Assembly (NCBI GenBank): GCA_030549775.1
Contig: CM060181.1
Coordinates: forward strand, 56,219,201 to 56,283,200
Length of the DNA stretch: 64,000 nucleotides
Origin: Tamarix chinensis
Taxonomy: Eukaryota; Streptophyta; Magnoliopsida; Caryophyllales; Tamaricaceae
Direction of reading: 5' to 3'
How positions within the stretch are numbered: position 1 is the first letter of the stretch; each line of letters begins with the position of its first letter. Below the pieces are notes generated by a model. It did not search any database, was not told the DNA's origin, and saw nothing but the letters and a program-made list of their open reading frames with translations. This document shows, in pieces, positions 61,001 to 64,000 of the stretch. The position numbers and the translations under genes were made by a program.

Positions 61001-61290
61001 ACTAAATGTTTTGGTAAAGGGTATGGTATTTCGGATATCTCTATCTCTCTCTTTAGACTCCTAGTCCTCTTTTTTCACTATTTATTCCCTTCTCTATTTT
61101 TCACATCCTATATCGCGTGCTTTCCACACCTGATTCCTAGGTATGAGGTTAATTTTTCTTTGCACCTGACATGAACTGAGCATAGGGTGTGCCTCTTCTA
61201 TGTTAGATGCGGTGTGACATCCCCACGTTTTGTATTTTTACTTCCACTATTAATATTTTAAAACGAAAATTTTAAGTTCCAAAATTTGGT
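58067..61290 (+). repeat. 5' LTR (about 3.2 kb) of the terminal chromovirus element
   Basis: It starts TGTAATACCACAAAAATTTG at 58067 and closely matches 62808 onward for over 400 bp (AAGCTAAT, CCTAAACTAATCCCCTCAACC, CATCTCCCATCTTGTCCC), so the two are a pair. Features: TATA-like TGTATATATAC at 58695-58705; TCCATAGGTGATT near 59029; repeated ATGGAAATATACC/GGTATGAAATATGG units (59310-59540); GAATAGTGG units (60297-60710); GTACGTAGCGTACTGATCACCC (60889-60910). The expected GTGTTACA terminus is missing: AAAATTTGG runs straight into the PBS. Confidence 0.85.
58695..58705 (+). promoter_or_regulatory. Candidate TATA box of the 5' LTR
   Basis: TGTATATATAC after the pyrimidine block, about 630 bp into the LTR; the same phrase ACCATGTATATATA occurs at 63451-63464 in the paired LTR. 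Confidence 0.45.
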
Positions 61291-61308
61291 GTATCAAAGC
61301 TTTTGGTT
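61291..61308 (+). other. Decayed primer binding site (initiator tRNA-Met)
   Basis: TGTATCAAAGCTTTTGG, compared with the family-typical TGGTATCAGAGCTTxGG. It lies at the LTR/internal junction. Confidence 0.6.
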
Positions 61309-62430
61309 GTTGAGAATCATGTTTCTGTTAGAGACTCGGTTTTCACGATCCTATATGTTTTTAAATTCTCAAGACTATTTTAAAAATTCAGATTAACCTT
61401 GTGAGGAATCGGGGAAATGGGTAGCTTAAGTGGCCTTATTATATTTGAATTAATCCTATGTGCATAGTAAGCTAGGGTTTTCCTAACATGGTTTCAGTGT
61501 TGTAGCTCAAGGAGATGTGTTTGTACGTATCAGTCACATCATGAATTGTGGAGGGCCAGTGCACCTACCGACATGGTCTCCTCTCAGGGTTCAGAATCCC
61601 TTTACATTTTGAGGAGTCACTTGGAGGCTATGGGCATGAAGTTGAGGATGCAACGCTCTCTACCTAGCTGTGATTAATTGACGAAGATAACAATTTAGTT
61701 TCTCCACTCTCCACCTAGTGCTTTAGCTTTAGGAGCCAGACGCTGTAATGACAAAATTTTAATGGATCGTTCGATGATGTGGTTGCTTGAAGAGGAGTCT
61801 TTCCCTTGGCATTGTGAATATGTTGAGCACAAAGATTTTTACTTCCAGGAGTCCCCATCGTTGATGCACACGTGAAACTGACAATTGGACCATGAGACCT
61901 CGGAGTTAGTCACAAAAAGTAACCATGCAAGTCATCAACATAACCAAGATGAGGCCATCAAGGAGTGAAAGGTGGCCCTCTGGTAGTCTTTGGGTTGTGA
62001 CGCATCAAGCTAGTGATACTCTAATCATTTCCCTTTTTCTTTTCACGTTTGCATTGTGCGTGGATTTGTTGCTTAACCATTTGACCCTTGGCTTAGATGC
62101 ACTTCGAACTAAGGTTTCTTGTTCGATGCCCTATTGTGATTTTGTTCTGTTCTGCATCTTTTCCCTCTCCACTTTTACCTCGATTATCATCTTCTTCACG
62201 CTTTTTGTTTGTTTCTTACCTTATTGAGTACCTATTTTAAGGGGCTAGTACCCCAACTTGTTAACCTCAATCCCTTTCAGTGGTTGCCTTGTAACCTTAG
62301 AGACCGCCCTTGGTTTTGTTCACTCCACTCTTACCATTGCTGACCTTTACATTATTGATCACTTCTCTAATCCTTGTAACCCTTAACCCTCTAACTCTTT
62401 ATCATATTAAGGGAGTTCATTGTAGACCTG
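61309..62430 (+). other. Internal region of the terminal element, mostly non-coding
   Basis: I see no gag, protease, RT or integrase core. The frame at 61925-62227 (100 codons, hydrophobic second half) has no motif I recognise. The whole internal part is only about 1.5 kb, so nearly all of pol has been lost. Confidence 0.6.
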
Positions 62431-62673
62431 TTGCATGTGATCCAAACCGATGAGATTGAGCTTGATGATTCATTGTCTGATGAGGAGAGGCCTTTGAGGA
62501 CTCATGATACCAAGATTCGATGCAACCGAACAAGCTCAGTTCCATTGGTGAAGATTCTTTAGAGCCATCATGGGGTAGAGGAGGTGACTTGGGAGACTCA
62601 GAAGGTTATGCGTGAGGCGTTCCCTAGGATTTTTAGCTTAGGTGAATTAGAATTGGGGTCTCCTTTCTTTTAA
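62431..62673 (+). pseudogene. Chromodomain remnant at the end of pol
   Basis: The frame reads IQTDEIELDDSLSDEERPLRT, then TSSVPLVKIL-stop-SHHGVEEVTWETQKVMREAF and PRIF, ending in TAA at 62671. This is the linker and chromodomain of Del/Tekay-type chromoviruses (known: VPLVKVLW..HG.EEATWE......YP.LF), which bind methylated histone H3 to guide insertion. The TAG at 62560 replaces the conserved Trp codon by one base. It directly precedes a polypurine tract, as expected for the 3' end of pol. Confidence 0.9.
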
Positions 62674-62807
62674 GGAGGTAGTGCGTGTTAATATAGTATA
62701 ACTCTGATGGATTCAATCACTGAAATTGTTTCTTTCATTCTTTCCTCTTCTTCCCTATCCCAGACTTATTGACTTCAGGGACGAAGTCATTTTTAAGGAG
62801 GTAGTAA
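62664..62807 (+). other. Two polypurine tracts before the 3' LTR
   Basis: CTTTTAAGGAGGTAGT at 62667-62682, overlapping the pol stop, and TTTTTAAGGAGGTAGTAA at 62790-62807, abutting the LTR. The second is in the PPT position. Confidence 0.8.
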
Positions 62808-64000
62808 TGTAATACCCTGAAAATTTGCTTAAGCTAATATCACATCCTAATTATAATAAATCTTATATTAGGCTCAACCAATCCTTAATCCTGAAACATT
62901 AACCATTTTTGAAGAACCTTACCTTTGATAAATATAAATTTGTAAACCGAAATGAAATCCGCTAAAATTTCCGCTAATACTAATTACCCCTAATGAATCT
63001 AAAATCATCCTAAACTAATCCCCTCAACCCTTTCCTATTTTACTTTTATTTTATTTTCTTTTCTTTCCTTCTCTTCCTTCTCCTACCAGCCCCTTTGTTG
63101 CATTTCTGCAAGTTGCACCATCTCCCATCTTGTCCCGTATAGAATTTCATCATCCATCAACCTCATCTCACCTCCCCTTTTCTTCTTTTTCTTCTTCTCC
63201 TTCTGCACCCTTATCCCTGCCGACTTCAGCCATCACACACCATCCTTCCCCTGCCATTTTTCTTCTTCTCATGCAACACCCTCATCAACCATCACCACCT
63301 TCACCTTATAGCTACTTCCCTACCCTAACTATCCCCTACAGCTGTCACCCTCACCTTATAGTTGCAAAATCATCATCACCTTCATCGCAAGCCATTATCC
63401 TCCCTATTCTTTTTCTTTTCCCCGATACACTATACATACAGACACACACAACCATGTATATATATATATATACACCACACTCTCCTCTTTTTCCCTTTGT
63501 TGGCCTTTAATCTATCCTTTCTATGTTAGAAATCAATTAACTGAGCTCCACCATCTTTCTTCTTTCTTCCTTCTCCCTTTTTTCTTCTTCTTCTTCTTCC
63601 TCCTTCCTTCCCTATTTTTGGCATCTTCACCACCCAATCCACCACCTCGACCACCATCGGTAGCCCTTTGGTCGGTGGACCGACCACTAAGGTTGCCCCA
63701 ACCTTCCTCCTTGCTGTCGCTGGCCATCCCCTCTGACCACCACATCTTTTCCCCTCTTCTTCCTCTTGTTGCTTGCAATGTCATAGTGTGCACCTCTGGT
63801 GCACAACCATGCAATGCCTTAAATCCCCTCTTACACAGCCGTGTAATCCTTGCACTATCTGATCGTGCAAAAATTTTCCTCTTGGCCTAATTCTGCACGG
63901 CCGTGAAACTTTTGCACGACTTGGCCGTACATTTTATTTTCTCTAGACCCATTGTTGCACAATTGTGCAACTTTCTACTTCAGCTTTGGAAGCCTATTTT
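62808..64000 (+). repeat. 3' LTR of the terminal element, cut by the window end
   Basis: It starts TGTAATACCCTGAAAATTTG. It pairs with 58067 onward, including the pyrimidine block and the ACCATGTATATATA box (63451-63464). The frames at 63130-63510, 63533-63814 and 63618-63890 come from the base bias and are not genes. The rest of the LTR lies outside the window. Confidence 0.85.

Noticed and set aside
1..64000. tRNA, rRNA, CRISPR or bacterial/organellar insert
   Set aside because: None recognised. The only tRNA-like match is the 18-base primer binding site at 2857-2874. No direct-repeat array with unique spacers and no organellar gene was seen.

Overview
This is a stretch of plant nuclear DNA, almost certainly from an angiosperm with a large, transposon-rich genome. 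The evidence is one intron-containing mitochondrial NifU-like gene, plus plant-type Ty3/gypsy chromoviruses, Ty1/copia remnants, L1-type LINE remnants and a hAT-type non-autonomous DNA element. The sequence is AT-rich, has many microsatellites, and carries CpG-to-TpG style decay in the repeats. I cannot name the species.

Layout. 1-18604 is a stack of nested retrotransposon pieces: the 3' end of a long LTR, a decayed LINE reverse transcriptase, an antisense LTR with a tRNA-Asp primer binding site, the 3' end of a chromodomain gypsy pol, and then several 3-4 kb LTRs of one superfamily (start TGTAATACCCC, end GTGTTACA) inserted into each other. 18605-19800 is the 5' flank of the host gene, with a (TA)n(GA)26 microsatellite.

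19801-40401 is the only recognisable host gene, an NFU4/NFU5-type mitochondrial iron-sulfur cluster carrier. It has six coding exons that join in phase to 287 codons plus stop. The first five exons lie within 4.6 kb. The sixth encodes only the last 22 residues and sits 15,979 bp further on. The last intron holds an antisense, defective Reina-like gypsy element with recognisable LTRs, PBS and PPT; an antisense 4 kb LTR carrying a LINE tail; and a large imperfect hairpin.

40402-43740 is the 3' flank, including a 538-bp hAT-type element with two G-quadruplex motifs. 43741-58066 is intergenic: LTR pieces on both strands, two opposed copia fragments, and a gypsy pol fragment with a destroyed catalytic motif and a large internal deletion. 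58067-64000 is a shrunken chromodomain gypsy element: 5' LTR (3.2 kb), about 1.5 kb of internal sequence ending in a chromodomain remnant, a PPT, and the first 1.2 kb of the 3' LTR, which runs off the window.

No intact transposon protein is left. The interest lies in the TE-expanded host intron, in the architecture of the long-LTR family (early TATA box, pyrimidine block, hairpin-like repeats, doubled PPT), and in individual decay and rearrangement events. All boundaries of decayed repeats were placed by eye from TG/CA ends, PBS/PPT motifs and cross-comparison inside the window.
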